A stretch of DNA of 64,000 bases, from assembly GCA_027943335.1 (NCBI GenBank), contig BSBK01002053.1, positions 496,001-560,000 on the forward strand, read 5' to 3'. Source of the DNA: Chamaecyparis obtusa (taxonomy: Eukaryota > Streptophyta > Pinopsida > Cupressales > Cupressaceae). Shown here one piece after another: positions 22,371 to 34,742 of this stretch; within the stretch, counting starts at the first letter, position 1; every line of letters starts with the position of its first letter. Both the position numbers and the translations under genes were made by a program. The notes under the pieces were generated by a model, which made no database searches, was not told where the DNA came from, and saw only the letters and a list, made by a program, of their open reading frames with translations.

Positions 22371-22972
22371 CCTTGAAGAATATTACATAAAATTCATTTG
22401 AAGAAATTGATTATTAATAGCAATACAATTCAGACTTAGTTTGATATATATATATAAGTAGAGGATGTGTATGTTACCTTTTGTAAATAATTTCTCTAAT
22501 ATGTCTTAGATATATTTGTTTTAGTTAAAAGAATTCTATATAAGATTCAAGCAATTTAAAACTCTGGAAAAATATATCTAGGAAGAGAAATTTCTTAGTA
22601 CTAGCATAAGGGAAATATTCATTTGATAAATGTGCAAATGTTGAGATTAAGGAGTACAAAAATTAAAAATATCCAAAACTTCTTTATACCTAGTCATAGT
22701 GAATTAAGAAAATATGTTTCTTTATAAGTTTAAAATGATGAACTACAACTGATTCAGAACTAGAATGAAGAATCTGTAATTCAAGATTACTGAGGAGTTG
22801 ATGATTAGATAATGCAAGATGATTAAATCAGTATTATGTTGTCATTGATGTCAACTAGCTTGACAATACTTATCTTGTAAGTTACTATACCGACACATCT
22901 AAAGGAAGGTGAAAGAGATGAAGAACATAAATATCTACATGAGGAAAGATGTATATGACAGATGAGGATAAG

Positions 22973-24568
22973 TGATGCAGTAGTGGTCAGCGGAAGCCTC
23001 CAAACAATGAGCAATTTGGTGAGTTTGAACCCCTCAACACCCAAGGTGAAGGGTCTAGTGCTGAAATACTTATCACAAGTATCAAGAAGGACTTGATTTT
23101 AGGTTATCACAACCCTACAAGATAATATCACCTAATCACTAGGCTTATCAAAGTCCCAAGCACCAAGAAACAAGAATTCACTAAGAGATCTCTTCAAGGA
23201 AATAAGTACTCAAACCCCATGATATGGATACTAAGACTAGGGGTGGCTTATAAACATGGTTCTAGCCTATTTAGGTCTTATCTTAATAGTTCCAATGGTT
23301 CTTTCACCATTGAGCAACCTCTAAGGTTATGCTGTTGCACAAACCTAGTATCCTACTTGTAGCCCTTCCTAGAAGGAAATTTGAACACAAGAAAAAATAC
23401 TCCCAAATGAGATGATAAAGTGTTCAAGGATCCTGATACCCTTTTGGGGTTTACAAAACATGCTTTAACACCAAAAAATGGAATTGAGTGGAGGTTGCTG
23501 TTGTTGCAATGTTAGACCGGGCTAATAGGCCTAATTAAGGTCCCAAATGCACTCCCAAATGCACTACAAGTGCTTCCTCTCCTATGAAAAATCACAAATC
23601 AAGTGTGGGGGAATATGTGGCAATGTGAAACAACTTTGAATCCAATTTTTTAGGTCTTGGACAACCCCCAACCACAATCTAGGATGACTGTCCTAGTTAA
23701 CTGACTGGTGCACACATTGAGATGTACACCTAGGGTATGGTGGAAAACCCAATCCTCTACTTGGCATCACTCCAAACCTGAAAAAGATGAAAATAAATTG
23801 AATAAACTTGTATTCCACCAAGGGGAATCAATTTCCCATGGTGGAATGTGCCTAAACAATCAGGCCCTATTGGGTACCCTGGTTTTAAGCCTCAAAACTA
23901 GGCACCTTCACTAAAAATCAGATAACTTTCGATCTAAGGAAGATCAAAACATGAGGTCAACTGCATATGGAAGAGGATTCAATTCTTCAACCTCAAGGAT
24001 CCTTGTCACATGCCCTTGCATCTATACCTATCCGTACAATTCTTGAATCATGGGAATTTGCAAAGAAATGATGGTTTTTATTGATAAAATACCAAATTAC
24101 ATGTTGTTATGGTATCACCCACTTATAATGGCTTATATAGGATACTCCCAATGGTTAAATGAGTGGTTTGAACTAGATAGCCATTTGGGAGGGTTAATTA
24201 CAATGTTTGACAACTTTTAGGAAGTTGCTCAAAAGTTGTTTGACAACTTTTGGAGCACTTTAGCAATTTTTGCAATTTTGCAAATATAGTGACCAAACTT
24301 GGTCCTATCCTTATTTTAATGATCCCTAATGGAGCCAAACATAGCAATGCATAAAAATACCTAAGAATATAGTGTTGGATCATAAATGACCACTAGTTAA
24401 ACCAAGAGCTCATAAAATGCCAACTTGGAACTATGGTCTTACAATGAGATCCAAAGACTAACCCTTATCCTAAGCATGACTAGAGGCCTCTAAAGACCTT
24501 AGTGTGATATCCTAGACTTCATATGAATGCCTATTGAATTTGGATTAGGATTAGGTTCTCATGCACCA
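22973..24568 (-). repeat. 3' LTR of element A
   Basis: On the minus strand it starts TGGTGCATGAGAACC right after the polypurine tract (CAAGGGGAG, plus 24571-24579) and ends GCATCA at 22973. A minus-strand TATA box (CTATATAAGCC) lies at 24130-24140. 24230-24260 contains a short internal repeat of a TTTGACAACTTTT string. Confidence 0.75.
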
Positions 24569-24574
24569 TACTCC

Positions 24575-25128
24575 CCTTGAACTTGAAAACTCAAGTCCCT
24601 ACTTGAGTATAGTTGTTGTACCGAAGTGCCATGCTGCTATATTTGATCCTCGGTCAGCCATGTGGCATCAATATTAGGTAGGCCCTTCCATTTTACTAAG
24701 TACTACATGTACTTCCTTGATATGGTATTCTTGAGTAGTTTGGAGTCCAAAATTGCTTCAATCTCCACCAGTTTGCTTTATGGAAGATCAGTGACATAGT
24801 CTTCATCCTCAATGCTTGTGTCCTTACCCTGCTCATTGCTTGAACCTGTTGTAACTTTATATGGTGTGAGGTCTACAATGTTGAAGATTGGAGAGATCTA
24901 CAAAGTTGGAGGAAGGGATATCTCATAGGCATTGTCCCCTATTTTGTTAAGTATGTTGCAGGGGCCTACTTTCTTCATTTGAAGCTTGGAGTATCTACCC
25001 TTAGGTAGTCTCTCCTTCCTTAGAAATGCCCAAACCCTTTCCCCTATTTTGAAATGAACCTCTCTTCTCCTCTTGTCAGCATTTTCTTTTTACTTCAAAC
25101 TAGTCTTTTGTAAAGTTTCTTTCACTTG
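24575..25128 (-). pseudogene. Element A integrase C-terminus and chromodomain
   Basis: Downstream of the integrase core the minus strand encodes a GERVWAFLRKERLPKGRYSK segment (about 25060-24990), the usual integrase C-terminal domain, then at 24775-24640 a chromodomain-like stretch: VEIEAILDSK..., YLVKWKGLPNIDATWLTED. The conserved YLVKWKG and TW segments are visible; an in-frame stop separates KYM from YLVKWKG. Chromodomains direct integration toward specific chromatin in this clade. Confidence 0.7.
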
Positions 25129-25925
25129 TTATTGTACCTTGTTGATGAGTTTTGCCAATTCTTGGCCTTGTGCATTGATTTTGAAATTAGAGGGGAGTTC
25201 CAATAGGTCCAATGGTCCCTTGGGATGCAAACCATACACTTCTTGGAAGGTAGTTGTACCAATTGACCTATTAATGGAGTCATTGAAGGAAAACTCTGCT
25301 TGGGGCAGTATGGTATCCCAACTTTGTGAATATTTTTTGGTTAGACATCTTAAGAGATTGCCTAGGGACCTATTTACTACCTTAGTCTGCCCATCTATTT
25401 GAGGGTGATAGGCAGAGCTATAGGTGAGATTTTTACCCAACTTCTTGAAGAGTGTCCTCCAAAAGTGCCCTTGAAACTTTACATCTCTATCTAATACAAT
25501 TGTCTGAGGTAAGCCATGAATTCTAACTACTTCCTTGAAGAAGAGATTGGCTATATGAGATGCATCATTTGTGTTCTTGCATGGCACAAAGTGAGCCATT
25601 TTGCTGAACCTATCCACTATGACAAACACACTATCAAATCCTTGCTTGGTTTTAGGCAGTCCCATGACAAAATCCATTGAAATGGATTCCCAAGGCCTTG
25701 AAGGGATTGGTAAGGGTTGGTAGACCCCTTGATTTTTTGTCATCCCTTTAGCTTGTTGGAAAATAGTACAAGACTCAATAAACTTCTTAACTTCATTGTT
25801 CAACTTGGGCCAAAAATAACTTCTCTTTACCATGTCTGCTATCTTGTCAATGCCAAAGTGACCTCCTAGGCCACCATAATGTTTTTCTCTGATTATTTTT
25901 TCTCTCATTGAACACTTGGGTATGC
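25129..25925 (-). pseudogene. Element A integrase core
   Basis: The zinc-binding region is HFGIDKIADMVKRSYFWPKL...CTIFQQAKG, with the second Cys of the usual CXXC replaced by Gln. The core has the first catalytic Asp in SISMDFVMGLP and the second in VLDRDVKF. At the third position (plus 25381-25383) the sequence is GQTKVVNRSL, so the expected Glu is Lys, a single G-to-A transition. As read, the enzyme could not catalyse strand transfer. Confidence 0.8.
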
Positions 25926-25956
25926 ATAGTTGTGCTCCCTTGAATAGAAGGCCATT

Positions 25957-27200
25957 CTAAATCAGAAATTTAGAGAAATCAGTATGATATCTGCCCTCCA
26001 TTTTTGTACAAATTTGATATATCTCTAAAAAATTAGGGTCATCTAGGTACAAGTGTTTGAGGGACTCAATTCCCACACTTTGTAGTTGAACTTCTTCCAC
26101 TAGACCAATCCTCCTACTAAGTGCATCAGTAAATTTTTTTGCTACACCCTTTTTATGCTTAATGTTGAAGGTATAGGCCTGCAATTGCTCTACCCATTTG
26201 AGATGCCTCACTGAAAGTTTTTCTTGTGAATTAAGGAAGCTCAGTGCATGGTTGTTAGTGTAGACTACAAAATCCTTTGGGATCAAGTAGTGCCTCCATT
26301 TCTTGAGGGCTTTGACCATGGCATAAAGCTCTAGGTCATATGTGGAATACTTCCTCTTGGACTCATTCAATGTCTCAGAAAAGAAAGCAACCACCTTGCC
26401 TTCTTGGCTTAGGACTGCCCCTATAGCAAAATTACTTGCATCTGTCTCCATAGTAAAGAATTTTTTGAAATTAGGGAGGACCAATATAGGGTATTGAGAG
26501 ACTCTATTCTTCAAGTATTGGAATGCATCATTGGCTTCCTTTGTCCATGCAAACTTAGTCTTCTTTCCACCTTTGATTGTTTCAAGCATTGGTGCACACA
26601 CATGATTGAATTTTTTGATGAACTTCCTATAAAATGTTGCAAGCCCATGGAAGCTTCTTACATCACCATGATTCTTTGGTGGAGGCCAATTAATGACTAC
26701 ATCTACCTTTTCAGGATCCATCTTGAGGGTACCCTGTGAGATCACAAAACCTAGGAATACAAGTTCCTTTCTCATAAACATGTTTTTTTCCAAGTTGATT
26801 ACCAACTTGTGCTGATGGAGTCTTCTTAGTACCTATTCCACATGATCAAGATGGTCTTCCTTTCTATGATTGAATATTAGTATGTCATCAAGGTAAACAA
26901 AAACAAATTTTCCAATAAAATCTATGAATATCTCATTCATAAGCCTCATAAAAGTGCTAGGGGCATTGCTTAAACCAAAGGGCATTACTAACCATTAAAA
27001 AAAACCTTCAGTAGTCTTGAATGCTATTTTCTATTCATCTCTAGGCTTGATTTTGATTTGATGGTAACCAGACTTTAAGTCTATCTTGGTGAAGTAGCAA
27101 GCACCTCCTAGTTGATCCAATAGGTCCTCAATCCTTGGCATGGGAAATATGTACCTTATTGTGATTTTTTTTAGGGCCATGCTATCAATTCATAACCTCC
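25957..27200 (-). pseudogene. Element A reverse transcriptase and RNase H
   Basis: The minus strand encodes reverse transcriptase from about 27200, with [17 protein letters not shown] and the YLDD motif (plus 26884-26895), then VINLEKNMF...FLGFVISQG. RNase H follows from about 26440 (FTMETDASNFAIGAVLSQ, SKRKYSTYDLELYAMVKAL, FVVYTNNHALSFL). In the last, TNNH replaces the expected TDH-type Asp. Stops interrupt the first part (for example near 27190, 27040, 26998 and 26830). Confidence 0.85.
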
Positions 27201-27705
27201 ATTTGCCATCCTTTTTATGGGCCAAGACTGAGGTTACAACACAAGGACTGAGACTCTTTTGGATGAGCCCTCTTTCCAACAATTTAGTGACCTGTTTTGC
27301 AATCTCTGCATGTTGCAATGGAGTCATTTTATATGGTGCCTTATTAGGTAGGGATGAGCTTGGTATGAGGTCTATTTGATGACTAATGTCCCTAATGGGA
27401 GGGAGGCTAGAGGGAAGGTCACTAACAGTGACTTCTTTGTACTTTTGAAGCAGATTTTTGACTTCATTTGGCATGGGCTCTTCTTGACTAGACCTGATGT
27501 TATCTTTGGGTTTTGAAATCAGGACAAATGGTTCAATATCAAATTCTTTCAAAGTTTTCAACATCTCCTTTTCCCCCATGATAATCACAGTGGGTTCCTT
27601 TTCAATTTTTCTATTTGCTAAGGGCTTCATAGTGAAGGTCTTCCCATCTTTGGTGATGGAGTAGGTGTTCTTCCTACAATGGTGGGTAGCATCAACATAA
27701 AATTT
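27190..27705 (-). pseudogene. Element A protease-to-reverse transcriptase linker
   Basis: The frame 27630-27190 covers the region ahead of the polymerase palm: IEPFVLISKPKDN..., DLPSSLPPIRDISHQIDLIP, LLERGLIQKSLSPCVVTSVL, HKKDGKWRL. This is the standard N-terminal reverse transcriptase stretch of chromoviruses. A stop lies between it and the upstream gag-protease frame. Confidence 0.75.
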
Positions 27706-29169
27706 CTAGGGCTTTCCTAGAAGGATGTGAGCTACATCCATCTCAACAACATCACAAAGGACCTTGTCCTTGAAGTCAGCAATAGAAAACTCTATCCAAG
27801 CTTGTTTTGTGACTAGAGTTTGTTGGCCTTTGGTTAACCATGAGACATGGTAGGGGCAAGGGTGTGGTTTCTTAGGCAAGTTTAATTTTTGAACCATTTC
27901 ACAAGACACAAGATTTTTAGTTGAACCAGAATCAATAAGGAGATTGCATACCTTTCCATGACACTTGATCTTTGTCCTAAAGAGATTCTTTCTTTGTGGA
28001 GGCTCTTGGGCTTGTGGTACTTGAAGGAAGACCTGCCTCATCATTAGACACACTCCTTCTTCTGGTCCCAAGTCCCTAGCATCAACATTGTCCTCTTGTT
28101 TATCTTCTTGGACAAGTTGTGCTCTCCTCTCACCTTGGTTATTGTTTCTCTTCTCAGGGCACCTTCCTGCATGGTGTCCCAATTGGTTGCAATAAAAACA
28201 CTTCAATGGTCCATTGCCTCTTCTTGAATTTTTCCTTCCTCTATAGTTTCCTCTTGAATTAGAGTCACTATTTTCCTTTTCTCCTTGGTCAAGGGTCTTG
28301 CTCCTACTGCCACTACTTTGTCCCTTGTTCCAAGAGTTATTTTTGCCTCTAAAACTCTTCCCACTATCATTTCTCTTTCCTTTGCCAAAATCTTTCTTTC
28401 TCTTCCATTTTTCCTCTACCTTAAGGGCCATTTGATAGCACCTATTGACTGTGGTAGGGCAGCGTAGATTTAACTCTTCTTGAATGGACACTTTCAAGCA
28501 ATTCATGTACCTTGCTAGCTTCTCCTCTTCATCTTTAGCCATATTGGTCTTCATGCACAATTTCAAGAACTCCTCGGTGTATGAGCCTACATCCATGTCC
28601 TTTTGTTTCAGACTTTGCTTCCTCCTATGGAGTTGTACCCCATAGTCCTCAGGTACATATGTCTCTTTGATCAATGCAATCATTCTATTCCATGAATTGA
28701 TCATGTTCTTCCCATTCTTCACCCTCTCTATTTGGATGAAGTTCCACCAAGTTAGGGCTGCGCCCTTCAACTTGGATCTTGCTACCTTTACCCTCTACTT
28801 TTCAGGGATATCTTCACATTCAAAGAATTTTGTTAATGCCTCTATCCAATCCAAGGCTAGATCATCATTCATCTTGGCATTGAAAACTAGCAAGTCTATC
28901 TTCTCCTCCATGGCTCTTCTTCCCATGGACTTCAAGGCATCAATGAAAGGTCTTTGGTCTATAGGGACATGCTGATTAGGATCATCCTCCTCTTCTTCAC
29001 TCCCTTCTTCATTTTCAGACTCATCTTTGTCCTTGTCATCAAGCTTCTTCTCGAGTTCCTAAAGCCTCTTAGTTAAGGCCTTATTTGTAGCCTTTTTCTC
29101 CCTCACCATCTTTGCCAACTCACTATTTGTAACCCTTGTAGGGATCTCCTCATTCTTAGGATCAGACAT
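27706..29169 (-). pseudogene. Element A gag and protease
   Basis: The start is at plus 29169 (MSDPKNEEIPTRVTN), 12 bp from the primer site. A short coiled region is followed by an acidic EEGSEEEEDD stretch and the gag capsid domain (LKGAALTWWNFIQ..., YVPEDYGVQLHRR). The zinc knuckle CFYCNQLGHHAGRC is complete at about 28204-28161. The protease active site is LIDSGSTKNLVS (plus about 27920-27940). Stops at about 29060 and 28795 break the front; the long frame 28770-27706 is otherwise open. Confidence 0.85.
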
Positions 29170-29170
29170 A

Positions 29171-29182
29171 GCTTTGATACCA
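29171..29182 (-). other. Primer binding site of element A
   Basis: The minus strand reads TGGTATCAAAGC two bases from the LTR end, one mismatch from the tRNA-Met primer sequence. Confidence 0.8.
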
Positions 29183-29184
29183 CT

Positions 29185-29578
29185 TGATGCAGCAGTGGTC
29201 AATGGAAGCCTCCAAACAATGAGAAATTTGGTGAGTTTGAACCCCTCAACACCCAAGGTGAAGGGTCTAGTGTTGAATACTTATCACAAGTATCAATAAG
29301 GACTTGATTTCAAGTTATCACAACCCTACAAGACAATATCACCCAATCACTAGGCTTATCAAAGTCCCAAGAACCAAGAACCAAGAATTCACTAAGAGAT
29401 CTCTTCAAGGAAATAAGTACTCAAACCCCATGATATGGATACTAAGACCAACAGTGGCTTATAAACATGGTTCTAGCCTATTTAGGTCTTATCTTAAAAG
29501 TTCCAATGGTTCTTTCACCATTGAGCAACTTCTAAGGTTATGTTGTTGCACAAACCTAGTATCCTACTTGTAGCCCTT
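29185..29578 (-). repeat. 5' LTR of element A, first part
   Basis: It matches 22973-23366 of the 3' LTR and ends in the target site CCCTT (29574-29578) used by element B. Confidence 0.9.
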
Positions 29579-30427
29579 TGTAGACACGAAAAATTGGCAA
29601 AAGGCTTAAATCAATCAAAAAGTGCAATCAAATCATCAAAATAGCATGAGAAATCGATAAATGGAACAAAGGCAATTCAAATCAAAGGAAAATTCAATTA
29701 AATGATTAAATGATTAAATAAAGCTTGAAAAGGGGAAAAACACTACGAAATTGATTAAATTCAATTAATGACATAGTTGTTGAAAGCAAAAATCAAAATG
29801 AACCTCTTACCCTTCATGGCTAAATTTAATTACTTTAATTAATTAATAAATCATAATTTCCCTCAACAAAGCAAATTGGAGACAAAATGGACACAAATCA
29901 CTCACTTTTGTTGAAATGGTCTAGCCTTTTGAAACCATTTAAATGATTGTCCCCTCCTTGTCCCCCCATTTATGGACAAAGCAAAGCTATTTGACCTAAC
30001 CCAAGCATAACCATGACCAACTCACTCTACCCCCTACCCTTGGGAAAATACTATAAGTACAAGGCATTTTGAGGCATTAAGGGTCCATTCCATATCTTTG
30101 AATTGTAGCAAAGCTCTTACAATTTGCATCCACACCACTCACTTGTCAATTTTAATAGCTTAATTGCTTTGATCATAGTAGATTGTTCATCAAATAGAGC
30201 TAGAATTTGATTGAATAGATCTTAATTGCATATCATATAGCTTAATTGTCATCTTTAGAGTGTCACTAGTGAGGATCATAGCTGAGAGCCTCATTTACCA
30301 CTTTATTTTAGAGATCCATGAGATGTTGATAGATTAATTATGCATTGATTAGATTACTTCTCACTCTAATTCTTGTTGTTCTTAGTTAATCTTGTAATTT
30401 CATGAAGGTGAATAATATCATCACACA
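29579..30427 (+). repeat. 5' LTR of element B
   Basis: It starts TGTAGACACGAAAAATTGG and ends AATATCATCACACA. A TATA-like ACTATAAGTAC lies at 30048-30058, followed by a likely transcript start about 30 bp downstream. It contains a GATTAAATGATTAAAT short repeat near 29701. Confidence 0.95.
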
Positions 30428-30429
30428 AA

Positions 30430-30448
30430 TGGCACCCACCGTGGGGCC
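30430..30448 (+). other. Primer binding site of element B
   Basis: TGGCACCCACCGTGGGGCC lies two bases after the 5' LTR and is the Tat-type primer sequence, compare TGGCGCCCAACGTGGGGC in element C. Confidence 0.85.
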
Positions 30449-32725
30449 TTAAGCCTCAAATACTAACAAATTTGTGATTTAAATCATCTTTGCATACGTT
30501 TTTGTCTGGTTTCCGTGTGTTTTCTGCAAGAATTTTCTAAAGTCATGCCTACGGGAGATCTATTCACGCTTAGAATCCTTACAATGTCTCTTTGGAAGCC
30601 TGATCTCACGCCTGTTAGCTGGAAACTCATGCCCGAAACGGAAAAGCATTTAGCCTTTACGGCTTCAAATCACACCTAAACACAGGGAAGTATCGCGTAT
30701 CATTTATTTTCTATCGCTTTAATTTTCTCTTTGCATTGCGCTTTCCACTTAATATCATGCTTAAGGAGAAATTTGCTATCACGTAGTAATTGGGATTATC
30801 ATGCCTTTGATAGTTAATGTTACACTTGTGATAATATCTTTATCACTTTAAAAGCTTTGGATGTCACTCTGCATTGACTATTTGCCGCGTATTTAGGATT
30901 CTGTTTACACTTTGCATAATAGATTTACCACTTGTGCTATTATTAATGTCATTTGTGCACTGAGAAGTGTTGCGTGTAATCAATAAAATCATGCCTCTAA
31001 GTGATTTATTCACACCTATTAGTTGGAGGATGTTGCCTACATTTAATTTTCTATTTTCACGTTCAATTTGATAAAATTTGAAAATCTGACTCTCTGTGTT
31101 TGTTGTTAACCAGTAAATGAGCAGACATCCGAGAGTGAAAAAGCCAGAAAGCAGGTTCAACAAGGAGGGAAAAGCATTGGCAAAGAAAATAAAGAAGGAG
31201 AATCAAGTGCATACAAAGGCTGTCCTTGAATCCACACTAGATGAGGATGTCCAGGTATATGTGAAATATTTAGCTGTGATTGAAGCTTATAAGCAAAAAT
31301 TTGTGTCTCTAAATTGGATTTATGAACCTTGAGATTAAAGCTTCTTTCATTAAAATATTTTGATTGATTACATGCAAGTTTGGTTTCCCCTCATTATGAA
31401 TTGGTTGTGTTGGACTAAATTGTTGGAGGAGGGAGTTGGAGCAAATTGCCAAGGTGAGTAAGTGAAAAATGAAAATCAGCAACTCAAAAATGCCCCTAGC
31501 CTTTTGCTAGCTACAAGGAAAGGTATTCTACTCAAACAAGCTTGCATTCCCTTAACTTATGGCATTGTCATTTAAACCTAGCTTTAATAAGGAAGAAATT
31601 GAACCACACATTTCAATTCTAAGAACCTCCTTGTCAAGAGGTTGAAAAAGAACTAAGTTTTTGAAGTGTTTGAGAATCAAAAGGAAAGTTAGGGATATGC
31701 TCTTCACCTTCTTAGTGAAACAAACTCCCAAAAACTTTACTTAAAATTCAAAATCTACCTTACTTGAAAAATGAACATGCTAGAGATTTAGTGGGCTCAC
31801 CTCCTGAATTTTCCTTAGCGAGGCTAGTGAGAGGGACAACCCAAAGTGGGATACACTTGCTTTTGCTGTGAGAATCTGACCCACTATAAAATGAAACGCA
31901 TGCATCCTTAATGGGGTGCATGACAAAGGGATTTTAATCTTCTTGAACTTCCTCTAGTAGTCTTTATGGATTGCGCAAAATCATGCCTCGGTGCATGTGG
32001 GAAGCCCCTTAACATACTTGGGGGATGAGAGATTTTAATTCATTTGAACGGAACATTTATTAAATCCCAGCTAAATTAGAAAGGCCAACTTGTAGAGCCA
32101 TGTTTACAAACCAATTTGACTCTAGGTAGGCTGTTTGGAATTCATTCTTGTGCTATACTTGTGAAAAAATTCAAGAATATACACATTAGTTATTGTTTAG
32201 AGACATTTATGTGGGTGTTGCGTTTGTTTTCAATTTTCAAAACAAGAAATTTTCAAAAATATCTGATCAAAAGTTTTAAAAAATCTAAAAAATTATACCC
32301 TGGTCAAAGAAGTGTCACCTGTACACAAAATACACTCACCTGTCAGACTTTTAGTCATGCCTATGACTTTCTTAAACATGCATATACATACTAAAGTCAC
32401 GCTCAGAGACATTTGAGACACGCCTGAATAAACTAAAAATCTACCTGGAAATAGTAAAGTATCGCCTAAGAACCTACAGAGTATCACCTTCACCAAATCA
32501 GTATACGCTTAGATAGGTTTCAGACAAGGCTGAGATTGTTTTAGTCACTCCTAGAAAACAAAAAGGTCAAACAAAGAGTACTTTCAGGAAGAATCAAAAA
32601 ATTTTGAATATCAATTTGAATACCCTTTTTCAAGTTTTCGCTGATCCAACTTACAGTTTGGTCAAAAATCCTGTTTCGCATATCTGTCAAAATTTTGCAA
32701 AGGATTAGATCCAAGTAGTCTTAAC
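30449..32725 (+). other. Element B leader with two TATCGCC-type motif clusters
   Basis: The 2.3 kb between primer site and gag has no long frame. Two clusters (30543-30900 and 32300-32560) are dense in TCACGCC, TATCGCC, TCATGCC and TATCACC variants, about ten or more each, while 31330-32290 between them has almost none. An acceptor-like tract (CTCTCTGTGTTTGTTG then CAG at 31111-31113) precedes a small frame, so one or both clusters may be intronic. Confidence 0.55.
31117..31332 (+). CDS. Small leader frame of unknown function (71 aa)
   Basis: MSRHPRVKKPESRFNKEG opens a Lys-rich 71-residue frame with an acidic middle (ESTLDEDVQVYVKYL). It starts four bases after an acceptor-like CAG and lies between the two motif clusters. 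It could be a leader exon spliced to gag, or a chance frame. I recognise no family. Confidence 0.3.
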   Translation: MSRHPRVKKPESRFNKEGKALAKKIKKENQVHTKAVLESTLDEDVQVYVKYLAVIEAYKQKFVSLNWIYEP

Positions 32726-34740
32726 GTGCATCCAAGGTTCATGCCTACATTCACTAGATCATATTACATCAAGAAAACCTTGCAAGCTGACGGGACTTAT
32801 TTGAGACAAGAGCTCCCTTATCCCAGAGATGAAACTACTCCTAGAGTACCACAAAAGTCACCCGAACAAGAAAAAGAAGACAACATGATGTATCAAGGTA
32901 GTTTGGGTGGTAAGGATAATAGTGGCATTGATTTCACCAACCAAGGTAATGCCAATAGTGGAGGTAATGACATGAATAACCAGAGCAATATTAATAACCA
33001 AGGAAATACCGACAATGAAGGAGTAGATCCAAGTGCTCACGGAGTTAACCAAACTCATACTCAAAATAACACTGAACTAACGACAGAAGATGCCATGGAT
33101 GAAAAAGTTAGTGAGGTTGTTCAATGTCCTTATTTCAAAAAGCTCATGGAAAAGGCAATGGACCTAGATAGAGAAAAATATTTCATAGACTTAGCACAAA
33201 AAGGTCTCAAGCTTCCCCGTGACTTTGATGTCAACCAACTTAAAACACCGGAAGTTGAGGAAAGTACCTTAGACATCATGAACAAATAATTAAAGGCATT
33301 TCAAATGCAACTAGACAACATCAAGCAAAGTGGGTCTCCCAAGCCTTTCTCTATAGAAGCATTGTGCCCATTCCCATTTGATAAAAGCTTGGTTATGGTG
33401 CCATTCCTAATCAATGTTGTGTTTCCTAAATATGACAAGTACGAAGGAACAACGGATCCTCAAGATCACTTATAGGAGTTTTGTGCATTGAGCTTAGAGT
33501 TCATGCATGATACCACATATTTAATGAGATTATTTCCACGAAGCTCAGGAGGCATGACAATGGAGTGGTTTTCTAAGTTACCCTTTGGCATTAAAACCTT
33601 TGAAGAGTTAGCGTCGAAATTCATGGATCATTACTCATATAACATTAAACATGATGTCATGATGATAACATTATGCAACACAAACCAAAAAGATGGAGAG
33701 GCCTTCCTCACTTTTCTACAAAGGTGGAGGATAGTTTTTGCAAGATATCCTAGAAGTGTGCCTGAAAAAGAGAAGATGGATATCTTCATAAACAGTTTGA
33801 GTAATGAGTTAAACTACCACTTATGAATGCAATGTCCAAAGACCTTCCAAGATCTAATTGAAAATGGAGTAACCATGGAGGAAGTGTTGGTCAAAAGTGG
33901 AGAACTCAAACTGTACAAAGATAATAAGAACAACCCTAACAGTTGCAACAATGGCAACAATGGCAATAATCAGAAGAATCATTGGTTTAATAGTAACAGT
34001 CGTTATAAGAATAACAATAAAGGAATTGTGAATGATGGAGTAGTTGAATCTAGAAACTTGAAGGTGGTCCCCTTTGCTCTTACAAGGACACCTAATCAAG
34101 TGAACAATACCAATCAGAGCTCTAATGCACCATCCAACAACAATCACACCAACAATGGAAATCAAGGAGATAATTCAAGGAATACTAAATTTGATAAACA
34201 CTTGAGGCCAACCCCCTCAAAGAACTTCACACCCTTGGGTGAACCCCTTGAAAAGGAATTAAAGGTTCTCATGGCTAATAATGTCATTACTCTACCCAAA
34301 ATTCAGCCTTACGAGCCAAATAATAAGCCTGGTTGGTGGAGTGCCGATACCCATTGTGAGTATCATAGAATTTGAGGACACACAACAAATGAATGTCTGC
34401 AATTAAAAAATGTAGTGCAAGATTTAATTGATAAGGGCACGATCACCATTGATGGACCTCCCAATAATGAAGATCATATGGCATTCAAACAACCTTTTTA
34501 CAAACATGATAAGGGAGAGTCATCAAATAACAAGAAGCAAATCGCCAATAATCTCAACTTTGTGCCACCTTATGATCATATTGTTAATGCTAAATGAACA
34601 ACCTCGAAAGGAAGCATCAAATGTCATTACAAGAGGGAAAAATTCTAGAATAACCCTACAAGGGATAGCTCCTCAAAGCACTAACATCCCACCATCCAAC
34701 ATTGTAGTCAAATAGTCTTCTACAGCAGCAAGGCCTTATA
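32726..34740 (+). pseudogene. Element B gag
   Basis: The start is MHPRFMPTFTRSYYIKK. After an Asn/Gly-rich low-complexity part comes the gag capsid domain: FPKYDKYEGTTDPQDHL, RLFPRSSGGMTMEWFSKLP, FLTFLQRWRIVFARYPRS. A second Asn-rich stretch (33930-34050) follows, then a CEYHRI-x-GHTTNEC zinc-binding segment at about 34350-34400. The frame is constant to about 34595 with four stops (33287, 33473, 33824, 34373), then shifts once. Confidence 0.85.
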
Positions 34741-34742
34741 GT

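Larger units (their letters stand above)
21560..22972. other. AT-rich unassigned interval with hairpins and a TATA-like run
   Basis: There is no coding frame I can support. The interval is rich in ATTGATAATCATTATC-like strings between 21720 and 22300, holds two strong inverted repeats (listed separately), and has TATATATATATAAG at 22446-22459. The segment at 22836-22972 starts TGTTGTCATTGATGTCAA, which resembles a copia LTR start, and ends at element A. Most of it may be an old copia LTR. Confidence 0.3.

Noticed and set aside
23708..23914. 68-residue plus frame as a gene
   Set aside because: It lies within the 3' LTR of element A, and its counterpart in the other LTR is not conserved as a frame.
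33854..34165. Minus-strand frame of 103 residues opposite gag
   Set aside because: It is a shadow of the AAC/AAT-rich (poly-Asn) gag region.
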